The notes below the pieces were generated by a model, which was given only the letters and a program-made list of their open reading frames with translations, did not search any database and was not told the origin of the DNA. Positions 27,941 through 36,636 of a stretch of 64,000 nucleotides of DNA are shown piece by piece. The stretch comes from Companilactobacillus metriopterae (GTDB lineage: Bacteria; Bacillota; Bacilli; Lactobacillales; Lactobacillaceae): assembly GCF_004117915.1 (NCBI RefSeq), contig NZ_RSTD01000003.1:124001-188000 (forward strand). Direction: 5' to 3'. The position numbers and the translations under genes are program-made. The first letter of the stretch is position 1; each line of letters begins with the position of its first letter.

Positions 27941-29052
27941 TGAGAGCTTGGGCAATTTCAAAGCGTGTAACTAAGGAGTTACTCCGTGATAAAAGAAGTT
28001 TGGCATTGATGTTTTTAGCACCAATATTAATATTGAGTTTGATGAAGGTTGTATTTAATAGCAATTCAACAATAGATGTTAATATTGCCACAGTGAACGT
28101 TAATAGTTCATTAGTTAAGCAAATGGATGACCAAAAGCATGTTTCTGCAAAAAAATATTCAACAAAAAAATCAGCTGATAAGGCTTTAAAAGATCAAAAA
28201 GTTGATTCAATTATTCAATATAAGAATAACGAGTATTATGCAACTTATGCGAATAATGATCCTAGTAAGACTAGTGCAGTAAAAATGACTTTGAAATCGT
28301 CCATGTCAGCTGTTGGTATTAAATCAATGCAAGAACAAATTATCACGATGAAGAGCATGCTTCCAGAATCTGTTCAGTCAAATATGCCTGCTAATAGTAA
28401 CGGTTCACAAGTAAAAATCCATAATTCTTATATTTATGGTGATGGCAATACTTCATTTTTTGACAAAATAATTCCAATTTTGATGGGATTCTTTGTATTC
28501 TTCTTTGTATTTTTGATATCAGGAATGGCATTGTTGAAAGAAAGAACAACAGGAACATTGGACCGTTTGTTGGCAACACCGGTCAAACGATCAGAAATTG
28601 TATTTGGTTATATGTTAAGTTATGGGATGTTAGCTGTATTTCAAACTTTGGTGATCGTTCTATTCACAATATTGGTACTACAAGTACAGGTTATTGGTAA
28701 TATCTTGCTTCTACTGCTAGTCAATTTGGTATTTGCACTAGTAGCATTGGCATTTGGACTACTAATGTCGACATTTGCTAGATCGGAATTCCAGTTAATG
28801 CAATTTATTCCGTTGATTGTTGTTCCACAAATATTCTTTTCAGGATTAATTCCTTTAGATAATATGGCTAGTTGGGTAAGATATATTTCATATATTATTC
28901 CATTAAATTATGCGGGAAATGCTATGAGTGGTATTGTTCTATCAGGCAATGGACTAGTATCAATTTTACCAGATATAGGTATACTTTTGATTTTCTTAGT
29001 TGTTTTGGTAACCTTAAATATACAAGGTTTGAAACGTTATAGAAAGGTCTAG
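27940..29052 (+). CDS. ABC-2 type permease
   Basis: 370 residues. One N-terminal membrane segment (LALMFLAPILILSLMKVVF), a large extracytoplasmic domain (residues about 45-175) and five C-terminal segments including the ABC-2 block GTLDRLLATPVKRSEIVFGYMLSY. It is the membrane partner of the ATPase just upstream, with TAATG overlap between them. The substrate is unknown; TetR control suggests a toxic or drug-like compound. Confidence 0.9.
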   Translation: MRAWAISKRVTKELLRDKRSLALMFLAPILILSLMKVVFNSNSTIDVNIATVNVNSSLVKQMDDQKHVSAKKYSTKKSADKALKDQKVDSIIQYKNNEYYATYANNDPSKTSAVKMTLKSSMSAVGIKSMQEQIITMKSMLPESVQSNMPANSNGSQVKIHNSYIYGDGNTSFFDKIIPILMGFFVFFFVFLISGMALLKERTTGTLDRLLATPVKRSEIVFGYMLSYGMLAVFQTLVIVLFTILVLQVQVIGNILLLLLVNLVFALVALAFGLLMSTFARSEFQLMQFIPLIVVPQIFFSGLIPLDNMASWVRYISYIIPLNYAGNAMSGIVLSGNGLVSILPDIGILLIFLVVLVTLNIQGLKRYRKV

Positions 29053-29056
29053 AATA

Positions 29057-29710
29057 ATGACAGAAAAAAATATAATTTTAAATGATCTTTCTAGTTGGTA
29101 CGATAGTGAAGATATTCCTAACGGAAAAAGAAAAGTTATTCAAGCAGCACTAAAAATATTCTCTGAAAAAGGATATGATGCAACTTCTACCTCAGAAATC
29201 GCAGAATTAGCTGGAACTAGTCAAGCTACCTTATTCAAATATTTCAAGACTAAGCAAGATTTGCTAAAGTTCATTATTGATCCTATTTTGGAAAATATTT
29301 TACCAATTTACTTAGGAGATTTCGTAGATATTGTAAAATCCGAAAATAAAGGATTAGAATATCTGGTTAATTTTATGGTTCACGATAGATTTCAATTTTT
29401 GGTGAAGAATAAAGAAACCTATCTAATTGTATTTTCACAGTTAATGATTAATAGCGATATGCAAAAGCAAATAATAGTTTTCCTTCAAGAAAATTTATCA
29501 AATTTTTTAGATAGACTGTTTCCCATTTTGGAAATGTCTGGAGAAATGAGAGAAGATATCGATAGATTATCTGTTTTGAAATTAGTTGTTAGTCAGATTG
29601 TATTTGAATTCATAGGAATGTATAAATTTACAGAGAAACCAGATCCAACTCATATTGATCATGATCTAGATGAAATAGCTAAACTGATATATCATGCAAT
29701 AAGTAAATAA
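29057..29710 (+). CDS. TetR/AcrR family repressor
   Basis: 217 residues. The N-terminal TetR domain KRKVIQAALKIFSEKGYDATSTSEIAELAGTSQATLFKYFKTKQDLL spans about residues 20-66, and a larger helical ligand domain follows. It is third in the ABC operon, four bases after the permease, and very likely binds the 18-bp palindrome at 27181 to repress its own operon until the exporter's substrate is present. Confidence 0.92.
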   Translation: MTEKNIILNDLSSWYDSEDIPNGKRKVIQAALKIFSEKGYDATSTSEIAELAGTSQATLFKYFKTKQDLLKFIIDPILENILPIYLGDFVDIVKSENKGLEYLVNFMVHDRFQFLVKNKETYLIVFSQLMINSDMQKQIIVFLQENLSNFLDRLFPILEMSGEMREDIDRLSVLKLVVSQIVFEFIGMYKFTEKPDPTHIDHDLDEIAKLIYHAISK

Positions 29711-29737
29711 AAAAGACCGTGCATGCGGTCTTTTTTA
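29709..29737 (+). terminator. Terminator of the ABC/TetR operon
   Basis: AAAAAGACCG / CGGTCTTTTT stem. One of four terminators in 10 kb with nearly the same stem. Confidence 0.85.
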
Positions 29738-29809
29738 ATGCCCAAAATCTTTGCTAGTTTTTTTTATTGAAAATGTTTCAAGATATTAATTAATAAAGGG
29801 GTATATATT

Positions 29810-30421
29810 ATGAATTTTGGTAAAAAATTACAGCAAAAACGTAACACTATGAAACTTACTCAAGAAGAAGTTGCAGATCAGTTGTTTGTATCAAGGCAAA
29901 CAATATCTAACTGGGAAAATGAAGTTAGTTATCCAGATTTGAATATGTTAGTTAAAATAAGTGACCTATATAATTTATCACTTGATAAATTAATTAAAGC
30001 AAATGAATCAATGCGTATATCTTTGAGTAAGGAGGGATTAAATAGACGACTAAATTTAATACTTCTACTTCTGGTAATAAATTCTCTTATCATGGTTACG
30101 ATTTTACTTCTGCAGAATTTAAATCCATCAATAACTATAAATTCTATTTCTAGATTTATGATAGTTGCTGCAGTTATTATTAATTCCTTTGTAATTGTTA
30201 GAACAAGCGTTTTTCTGAATAATATAAATTCGAATCATATGTGGGAGTACATGAGTAAAGTTAGTTTGAAATTAATTCTATTAATTGCAGTTATTGTTAC
30301 TGCAACCAGTTCAATACTAGTGTATTTTCATCAAGATTTTATTACAGGTATAGTTGATGGTGTTTGGATAGGATTCATTGTCTTATGGGTACTTGTTAGA
30401 TATATAGATGATAGTAAATAA
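29810..30421 (+). CDS. XRE regulator with a membrane domain
   Basis: 203 residues. An XRE helix-turn-helix (KLQQKRNTMKLTQEEVADQLFVSRQTISNWENEVSYPDLNML, residues 4-46) is followed by a linker and four hydrophobic segments in residues 85-198. The arrangement is that of membrane-anchored repressors which sense the envelope or a co-encoded peptide. AAGGGG lies upstream of ATG 29810. It stands alone between two terminators, so its targets are not evident. Confidence 0.85.
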   Translation: MNFGKKLQQKRNTMKLTQEEVADQLFVSRQTISNWENEVSYPDLNMLVKISDLYNLSLDKLIKANESMRISLSKEGLNRRLNLILLLLVINSLIMVTILLLQNLNPSITINSISRFMIVAAVIINSFVIVRTSVFLNNINSNHMWEYMSKVSLKLILLIAVIVTATSSILVYFHQDFITGIVDGVWIGFIVLWVLVRYIDDSK

Positions 30422-30449
30422 AAAAGACCGCAAAAGCGGTCTTTTTTTT
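30420..30449 (+). terminator. Terminator of the membrane XRE gene
   Basis: AAAAAGACCGC-AAAA-GCGGTCTTTTT, a second member of the recurrent GACCGC terminator set. Confidence 0.88.
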
Positions 30450-30460
30450 TGCTCATGTAC

Positions 30461-30502
30461 TTTGTTACTCAAAATGTAACAAAATACATCTACTTGTATA
30501 AA
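30461..30502 (+). promoter_or_regulatory. Probable promoter and operator of the agmatine operon
   Basis: TTTGTTAC-N7-GTAACAAA inverted repeat at 30461-30483 followed by TATAAA at 30497-30502; a weak -35 (TGTAAC) overlaps the right arm. This placement suits repression by the RpiR-type regulator encoded at the far end of the cluster. Confidence 0.55.
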
Positions 30503-30595
30503 GTTTGAATGCATGAAAATCTATTTCAAAAACTCTTAGTTAGATTTAAAGTGAAATTGTTAACAAATATAAATTATAAATTTGGGAGAAAAACC

Positions 30596-31636
30596 ATGAA
30601 AAGAGATTTTATAGATACTAATGATTATACACAAGAAGAAGTTCAATATTTAATTGATCTAGCAGTACAAATGAAGAAGGATATAAAGGATGGCAATTAT
30701 CCTCAACTGCTTAAAAATAGAACATTAGGAATGCTTTTTGAAGAATCATCCACAAGAACTCGTGTTTCTTTTGAAACAGCTATGACACAACTTGGTGGAC
30801 ATGCTCAATATTTGGCACCGGGTCAAATACATCTAGGAAGTGCAGAGAGTGAGTCACTTGGTGATACAGCAATTGTTCTATCAAGATTGGTAGATATTTT
30901 GATGGCACGTGTTGCTCAACATGAAACAATTGAAACAATCTCTAAATACTCAACTGTTCCTGTTTTAAATGGTATGACTGATTACAATCATCCAACTCAA
31001 GAAATTGGAGATATTATTACAATGTTTGAACATTTGCCAGCTGGTAAAAAATTAAGTGATTGTAAGGTTGTCTTTGTTGGAGATGCTACACAGGTTTGTG
31101 TTTCATTAATGTTTATTGCTACAAAGATGGGAATGGAATTTGTTCAGTTCGGACCTAAAGGATATCAAATTAAACCTGAAACTCTAGAAATCGGTAAGAA
31201 AAATGCCGAAGTATCTGGTGGTAGTGTACTAATTACAGAAGATACTGATGAAGCTATGAAAGATGCTGATTTTGTTTATACAGATGTTTGGTATGGATTA
31301 TATGAATCTCCATTGTCATATGAAGAAAGAATGGAAATTTTCTATCCTAAATATCAAGTAAATGATGAATTAATGTCAAAAGCAGGTAAAGATGCTAAAT
31401 TTATGCACTGTTTGCCAGCTAATCGTGGAGAAGAAGTAACAGATAGTGTTCTAGATTCCAACAATTCAGTTGCTTGGGATGAAGCAGAGAATAGATTGAC
31501 TGCAATGCGTGCTCTTCTTGTCTATTTGATGGCACCAATTATTGATTATAGTGATGAAGATCTAAATAGTTTGCAAGATGACAAGCTAAAGAACCTTTTG
31601 ATTAATCGTGTTGATTCACAATTAGTTACAGACTAG
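30596..31636 (+). CDS. ptcA: Putrescine carbamoyltransferase
   Basis: 346 residues from ATG 30596 behind a GGGAGAA site; the longer frame to 30509 lacks one. Carbamoyl-phosphate site [11 protein letters not shown] near residue 55, [11 protein letters not shown] near 130 and [11 protein letters not shown] near 270 define the ornithine/putrescine carbamoyltransferase fold. The neighbouring agmatine genes identify putrescine as the product partner: carbamoylputrescine plus phosphate gives putrescine plus carbamoyl phosphate, which can then yield ATP. A carbamate kinase is not in the window. First gene of the cluster. Confidence 0.92.
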   Translation: MKRDFIDTNDYTQEEVQYLIDLAVQMKKDIKDGNYPQLLKNRTLGMLFEESSTRTRVSFETAMTQLGGHAQYLAPGQIHLGSAESESLGDTAIVLSRLVDILMARVAQHETIETISKYSTVPVLNGMTDYNHPTQEIGDIITMFEHLPAGKKLSDCKVVFVGDATQVCVSLMFIATKMGMEFVQFGPKGYQIKPETLEIGKKNAEVSGGSVLITEDTDEAMKDADFVYTDVWYGLYESPLSYEERMEIFYPKYQVNDELMSKAGKDAKFMHCLPANRGEEVTDSVLDSNNSVAWDEAENRLTAMRALLVYLMAPIIDYSDEDLNSLQDDKLKNLLINRVDSQLVTD

Positions 31637-31664
31637 ATCTTTTCTTAGAAAGTAGGGAATTCCT

Positions 31665-33026
31665 ATGGAGAATAAAAAGAAGTTTAGATTATTTGATGCT
31701 GTACTGATGGCAGTCGTTGTTGTTTTGGTAGTTGAATCAGCTGCGCCCGCTGCCGCGATTGGACCATCACAATTTTTCTGGTGGATCTTATTATTGCTAC
31801 TGTTCTTCTTACCATACGGATTGATTTCTGCCGAATTAGGTACAACCTACGATGATGAGGGTGGTATTTACGATTGGATAAGGAAAGCCTTTGGTGGCAA
31901 GTGGGGCGGACGTGCTGCTTGGCTATACTGGATTAATTTTCCTATCTGGATGGCAAGTTTGGCAGTTCTATTCAATGAAGTTATAGAACAAATTTTTAAA
32001 GTGAAAATTAATAGTATTTTAGCTGTAGTAATTGAATTAATATTTATTGCTGTGGTTACAGCAGTCTGTTGCTACCCGGTTGCAGACAGTAAGTGGATAC
32101 TAAATATCGCTGCTATTGCTAAAGTAGTTATTATGTTAAGTGTCGGTATTCTGGGAGTTTATCATGCTGTTACTGTTGGAATGGCAAATGATTTTTCAGG
32201 AACAGCTATGTTACCTAAATTTGATGTTAAAAGTTTAGGTTATATATCAGTTATTTTGTTCAATTTCCTTGGATTTGAGGTTGTAACAACAATGGCCAAA
32301 GATATGGAAAATCCCAAAAAGCAAATTCCTCAAGCAATTATCTGGGGTGGTATTTTAATCGCTATCTTTTATCTATTTGCTGCTTTTGGTATGGGGGCCG
32401 CAATACCAGTTGCTAAAATATCAACATCAGGCGGTTTAATTGATAGTTTAATCTTATTAGTTGGTCAAAATAATTGGTTTGTCTTCATTATTGGAATTTT
32501 ATTTATGTATACTTTATTAGCTAACCTAATTTCTTGGTCAGCAGGTGTTAATTATGTTGCCTTGTATGCAGCTAAAAATAATGATCTACCAGGAATTTTC
32601 AAGAAGGTTAATAAGAAAGAAATGCCTATTGGTGCTACATTTTTAAACGGAATAATTGCTGCTGTATTAGTTGTTATTGCACCAATGATTCCCAATGAAA
32701 ATATATTCTGGGCATTCTTCTCGTTAAATGTTGTTGCATTACTCTTATCATATGTTCTAATGTTTCCAGCCTTTTTGAAATTAAGAAAAAAAGATCCAGA
32801 TACAGAACGTCCATTCAAAGTTCCTGGTAATAAGTTATTAATCAATTTATATACTTATGTTCCAATGGTATTGTTATTAATTACAATTTTCTTTACTGTT
32901 GTACCTTTGAATGGCAGTCATGAAGAGATATCAACTAAACTACCTATTATAATTGGAATTATTTCTACACTAGTTGTTGGAGAGATATTTATCAGTAAAG
33001 CAGAATCTAAAAAGGAGAAAAAATAA
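31665..33026 (+). CDS. aguD: Agmatine/putrescine antiporter, APC superfamily
   Basis: 453 residues with about 12 membrane segments. It starts [36 protein letters not shown], and the APC core continues with [20 protein letters not shown]. Its position between ptcA and aguA gives the substrate: exchange of agmatine for putrescine at the membrane. GTAGGG precedes ATG 31665. The pathway consumes protons and is known in lactic acid bacteria for acid resistance and energy. Confidence 0.9.
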   Translation: MENKKKFRLFDAVLMAVVVVLVVESAAPAAAIGPSQFFWWILLLLLFFLPYGLISAELGTTYDDEGGIYDWIRKAFGGKWGGRAAWLYWINFPIWMASLAVLFNEVIEQIFKVKINSILAVVIELIFIAVVTAVCCYPVADSKWILNIAAIAKVVIMLSVGILGVYHAVTVGMANDFSGTAMLPKFDVKSLGYISVILFNFLGFEVVTTMAKDMENPKKQIPQAIIWGGILIAIFYLFAAFGMGAAIPVAKISTSGGLIDSLILLVGQNNWFVFIIGILFMYTLLANLISWSAGVNYVALYAAKNNDLPGIFKKVNKKEMPIGATFLNGIIAAVLVVIAPMIPNENIFWAFFSLNVVALLLSYVLMFPAFLKLRKKDPDTERPFKVPGNKLLINLYTYVPMVLLLITIFFTVVPLNGSHEEISTKLPIIIGIISTLVVGEIFISKAESKKEKK

Positions 33027-33027
33027 C

Positions 33028-34125
33028 ATGAAAACTTTACAAAGTTCACCTCAAAAAGATGGATATCGAATGCCTGGAGAATTTGAAAATCACAAGGGTG
33101 TTTATATTCTATGGCCAGAGCGCCCAGATAATTGGAGAGATGGTGCCAAACCTGCACAGCATACTTTTGTTAAGGTTGCAGAAGCAATTTCTCAATTTGA
33201 AGAAGTAACCGTTGGTGTTTCAGATCGACAATATACAAATGCTCGCCATATGCTACCTGATAATATAAAAGTGGTTGAAATTTCAAATGATGATTCGTGG
33301 ATAAGAGATTGTGGTCCTACATTTGTTGTGAATGATAAAGGTGATATACGTGGTGTAGATTGGACATTTAATGCTTGGGGTGGTTTGGTAGACGGCCTTT
33401 ACTTCCCTTGGGATAAGGATGACCGTGTTGCACAAAAAGTTACTGAAATGGAAAATACGGATCGATATCGTCTTGATGATTTCGTCTTGGAAGGTGGTTC
33501 TATCCATGTTGATGGAGAGGGAACACTTATTGTGACTGAGGAATGTTTACTTTCTGAAGGCCGTAATCCACAGCTGTCAAAAGATCAAATCGAAAGCATT
33601 TTAAAAGAGTATTTGAATGTTGAAAAAATCATTTGGCTAAAACGTGGAATTTACTCAGATGAAACAAATGGCCATGTCGATAACATTGCTAATTTCGTTG
33701 AACCGGGAAAAATTGCATTGGCTTGGACAGATAATGAAGATGATCCTCAGTATGAAATATCAAAGGAAAATTATGATATTTTAGTAAATTCAACAGATGC
33801 TAAAGGCCGTAAAATTGAGGTTGAAAAATTATACCTACCTTCTCCTATTTTAATTACTAAAGAAGAGAGTGAAGGTGTCGATGCCGTTGATGGAACATTA
33901 CCAAGATTGGAAGGAGACCGTTTAGCTGCAAGTTATGTAAATTACTACACTGCTAATGGTGGAATAGTTTTTCCAATGTTTAATGATCCTATGGACGATA
34001 AGGCACGTGAGACACTACAAAAATTATATCCAGATCGTAAGATTGTAGGAATTCCTGCACGTGAAATCATATTAGGCGGTGGAAACATTCACTGTATTAC
34101 TCAACAGGTTCCTGCAGTTTACTAA
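33028..34125 (+). CDS. aguA: Agmatine deiminase
   Basis: 365 residues from ATG 33028 (AAAGGAG site, one base after the antiporter stop). Catalytic residues of the guanidino-modifying family are present: Asp94 in SWIRDCGPT, Glu155 in [12 protein letters not shown], His216 and Asp218 in NGHVDN, and the nucleophile Cys356 in GGGNIHC. Converts agmatine to carbamoylputrescine and ammonia in the cytoplasm. A terminator follows, separating it from the second paralogue. Confidence 0.95.
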   Translation: MKTLQSSPQKDGYRMPGEFENHKGVYILWPERPDNWRDGAKPAQHTFVKVAEAISQFEEVTVGVSDRQYTNARHMLPDNIKVVEISNDDSWIRDCGPTFVVNDKGDIRGVDWTFNAWGGLVDGLYFPWDKDDRVAQKVTEMENTDRYRLDDFVLEGGSIHVDGEGTLIVTEECLLSEGRNPQLSKDQIESILKEYLNVEKIIWLKRGIYSDETNGHVDNIANFVEPGKIALAWTDNEDDPQYEISKENYDILVNSTDAKGRKIEVEKLYLPSPILITKEESEGVDAVDGTLPRLEGDRLAASYVNYYTANGGIVFPMFNDPMDDKARETLQKLYPDRKIVGIPAREIILGGGNIHCITQQVPAVY

Positions 34126-34129
34126 TAAA

Positions 34130-34162
34130 AAAAGATTAGATCAAAAGACCTAATCTTTTTTG
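34130..34162 (+). terminator. Terminator after aguA
   Basis: AAAAAAGATTAG-A-TC stem with AAAA loop and GA-C-CTAATCTTTTTT, one mismatch. Confidence 0.8.
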
Positions 34163-34210
34163 TTATCAAATAATGATATATTAATAATATAAAAACAAAT
34201 GAGGCTAGAG

Positions 34211-35311
34211 ATGAAAATAATTAATTCAACTCCTATATCTGATGGCTATTATCTTCCTTCAGAGAATATAGAGCACAGCGAGTCAATAATGATTTGGCCA
34301 GAACGAGCAGACAATTGGCGTAATGGAGCTAAACCGGCACAAAAAGTATTTTCTGAAATAGCTAACAAGATATCAGAATATGAACCGATAACTATGATTG
34401 CCTCTAAAGAGCAATACGACCACGCACGTCACGTTTTGTCAGAAAATGTTCGAGTATTAGAAATGAGCTATAACGATTCTTGGATTAAAGATATTGGTCC
34501 AATGTATCTGTTAAATAAAAGCAATAATATTCGTTCTGTAGATTGGCGTTTTAATGCTTGGGGAGGATTAGTAGATGGACTGTACTTTCCATGGGATCAG
34601 GATGACAAAGTAGCCAGAAAAATTAGTGATTTTCAAAGAATAGATTATTATTCTGTTAGTGATTTTATTTTGGAAGGTTGTGCTATTCATACTGATGGGG
34701 AAGGAACAGCTATATTAACAGAGGACACAGTTTTATCAGAAGGTCGAAATGGTCATGTGACTAAAGATGAAGCTGAGGAAATATTAAAAAAATATCTTAA
34801 CTTGGATAAAATAATTTGGTTAAAGAGTGGATATTTCATGGACGAAACAAACGGTGATGTTGATAACATGCTGAGTTTTGTGAAACCAGGTGTAATCCTT
34901 TTGACATGGACTGATGATGTTACTGATCCACAGTATCAAATATCTAAGGATGCTTTTGAAATTTTGAGTCATTCAACGGATGCAAAGGGTAGAAAATTTG
35001 AGATACATAAACTGCCCATCCCAAAGCCTTTATTTGCCACTGAAAATGAGAGCAATGGGGTGGATTCAGACAATGGCTTGTTGCCACGCTATCCAGGAGA
35101 TAGATTAACAGCCAGTTACGTTAGTTATTATTTGTTTAATGGAGGCTTATTATTACCTATATTTGACGATCCAAATGATCAAATTGCAATAGATATTTTG
35201 AAAGACTTATTTCCTGATAGAAGAATAGAAACTATACATGCTAGAGAATTACTTCTAGGTGGAGGAAATGTTCACTGTGTAATTGAAGCAGTCCCAATGT
35301 ATAAGGAGTAG
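34211..35311 (+). CDS. aguA2: Agmatine deiminase paralogue with altered active site
   Basis: 366 residues from ATG 34211 (GAGG site). It aligns without gaps to aguA over the active-site region and keeps Asp94, Glu155 and the Cys in GGGNVHC. The catalytic His216 is Asp (NGDVDN), and the Asp94 neighbourhood reads SWIKDIGP instead of SWIRDCGP. Loss of that histidine should abolish or change the deiminase reaction. Apparently inactive second copies are known in related clusters, and a sensing or regulatory role is possible. It has its own transcription signals after a terminator, and the RpiR regulator follows after 3 bases. Confidence 0.85.
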   Translation: MKIINSTPISDGYYLPSENIEHSESIMIWPERADNWRNGAKPAQKVFSEIANKISEYEPITMIASKEQYDHARHVLSENVRVLEMSYNDSWIKDIGPMYLLNKSNNIRSVDWRFNAWGGLVDGLYFPWDQDDKVARKISDFQRIDYYSVSDFILEGCAIHTDGEGTAILTEDTVLSEGRNGHVTKDEAEEILKKYLNLDKIIWLKSGYFMDETNGDVDNMLSFVKPGVILLTWTDDVTDPQYQISKDAFEILSHSTDAKGRKFEIHKLPIPKPLFATENESNGVDSDNGLLPRYPGDRLTASYVSYYLFNGGLLLPIFDDPNDQIAIDILKDLFPDRRIETIHARELLLGGGNVHCVIEAVPMYKE

Positions 35312-35314
35312 CTG

Positions 35315-36097
35315 ATGAATTTTTTTGAGATAGTTAATTCAAATGTTGATAGTTTAACAAATAATGAACAAAAACTTTTGGACTATGTTATAAAAAACAT
35401 GGATCAAATTAAGAACAAAAGTATTAGAGAGTTGTCGTCTGAGTGCTTTGTTTCGACAACTACGTTTTTGAGATTTGTTAGAAAAATTGGTTTTTCAGGA
35501 TATAGTGATTTTATTACCGTTATAAAATATACACTTTTGAATAATGATGTTAATTCTAAATCAGAAATGTCTCCTTTTGTTGTCAATCAGTCTGAATATC
35601 GAGAAGAGTATCTAAAAAATATTAATGAAACTATCCGTGTTTTGGATAATGAAAAATTAAACCAAGTAGCAAATATAATGAACAAAGCTGAAAAAATATA
35701 TTTTCTAGCAAAGGGATTTAGCAAATATGCTGCAGAATACGTTGAATATCTTTATACTCTCAATGGTTTTGTTGTAATTTTTCCCAAGAATTTTGAACAA
35801 CGTAAGTTGATGCACTTGAATATTAAATCGAGTGATGTTGTTTTTATTTTCAATTATGATGGGGAAGATAAAGAACTAATTGAGATTACACAAAATTTAG
35901 AACGTAAGTTTCCACAATTAAATTTGGTTTCCGTCACGGGAGCGAATAACAATACTATTCAAAATATGAGTGATATAAATTTTTATCTATTTTCAGATGA
36001 AATATATAAAAATAAAATAGAGATGACTTCTCATGTATCTTTGATTTCAATAATGGAATTATTACTATACCAATATAATGAGATATTCGATAAATAA
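35315..36097 (+). CDS. RpiR/MurR-type regulator of the agmatine genes
   Basis: 260 residues. N-terminal RpiR helix-turn-helix (LLDYVIKNMDQIKNKSIRELSSECFVSTTTFLRFVRKIGF, about residues 22-61) and a C-terminal SIS domain (KIYFLAKGFSKYAAEYVEYLY and VVFIFNYDGEDKELIEI). SIS domains normally bind phosphosugars; here the context suggests control of the agmatine operon, with a different or derived ligand. Tightly coupled to aguA2 (AAGGAG in the shared end). Inverted repeat at 30461 is a plausible site. Confidence 0.85.
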   Translation: MNFFEIVNSNVDSLTNNEQKLLDYVIKNMDQIKNKSIRELSSECFVSTTTFLRFVRKIGFSGYSDFITVIKYTLLNNDVNSKSEMSPFVVNQSEYREEYLKNINETIRVLDNEKLNQVANIMNKAEKIYFLAKGFSKYAAEYVEYLYTLNGFVVIFPKNFEQRKLMHLNIKSSDVVFIFNYDGEDKELIEITQNLERKFPQLNLVSVTGANNNTIQNMSDINFYLFSDEIYKNKIEMTSHVSLISIMELLLYQYNEIFDK

Positions 36098-36124
36098 AAA
36101 AGACTGCGTAAGCGGTCTTTTTGT
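36094..36124. terminator. Bidirectional terminator
   Basis: AAAAAGACTGC-GTAA-GCGGTCTTTTT with one G-T pair, serving rpiR from the left and the bacteriocin gene from the right. Third member of the recurrent set. Confidence 0.82.
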
Positions 36125-36514
36125 TTAATCTGCAATTGTATATTTAGCTATAAATGTTCCATAACCTTTTGCAGTAACGTAATCCAAAGAACCGCCACTG
36201 TTTTCTACTTGTGCGTATGATCCATGGCAGCAGTATCTACTGTAACAGTTTGAATGTCCCCATTCAAATAGTAGTGATGACCGCTGTAAGTTACCCGGCG
36301 ATATATTACCTCCACCAGTTCCCAAAGCTTTAATTGCACCACTTAGTGCAGCTGATGAAGCAGAAATGATATTGTCATTGTCATTTAAAGTAACCTCACC
36401 ACTTTTAGGAGCATTGTTAAGATTTACATCTGAGCCTGTCGCAGTGGCTGCTATTGATCCCACCATCAAAGGAACAGCCAGTATGAAAAGCATAATGTTT
36501 GATTTGTGTTTCAT
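36125..36514 (-). CDS. Lactococcin 972-like bacteriocin precursor
   Basis: 129 residues: signal peptide (NIMLFILAVPLMVGSIAATATG), a Gly/Ser-rich middle with GTGGG, and a C-terminal domain containing FEWGHSNCYSRYCCHGSYAQV, which matches the W-HG...YS-YHHGS pattern of lactococcin 972. In lactococci this bacteriocin blocks septum formation by binding lipid II. Unusually there are three cysteines where the archetype has none. GGGGG lies nine bases before ATG 36514. It is divergent from a DUF1430-like membrane protein and ABC ATPase, the standard partners of this family. Confidence 0.85.
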   Translation of the reverse strand: MKHKSNIMLFILAVPLMVGSIAATATGSDVNLNNAPKSGEVTLNDNDNIISASSAALSGAIKALGTGGGNISPGNLQRSSLLFEWGHSNCYSRYCCHGSYAQVENSGGSLDYVTAKGYGTFIAKYTIAD

Positions 36515-36546
36515 AATTTAAATCCCCCATAAATAATATTTTGATT

Positions 36547-36569
36547 CATAACTATACGTTACAGTTATG
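36547..36569. promoter_or_regulatory. Inverted repeat between the bacteriocin and transporter genes
   Basis: CATAACT-N9-AGTTATG within the 122-base divergent gap, adjacent to the likely promoters of both sides. It is a candidate operator; the cognate regulator is unknown. Confidence 0.45.
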
Positions 36570-36636
36570 TTATGATGCTTTTAAAATAATTTTTAATTAA
36601 TATTTTTTAATTTTTAGGGGATATTTGGGGGTTATT

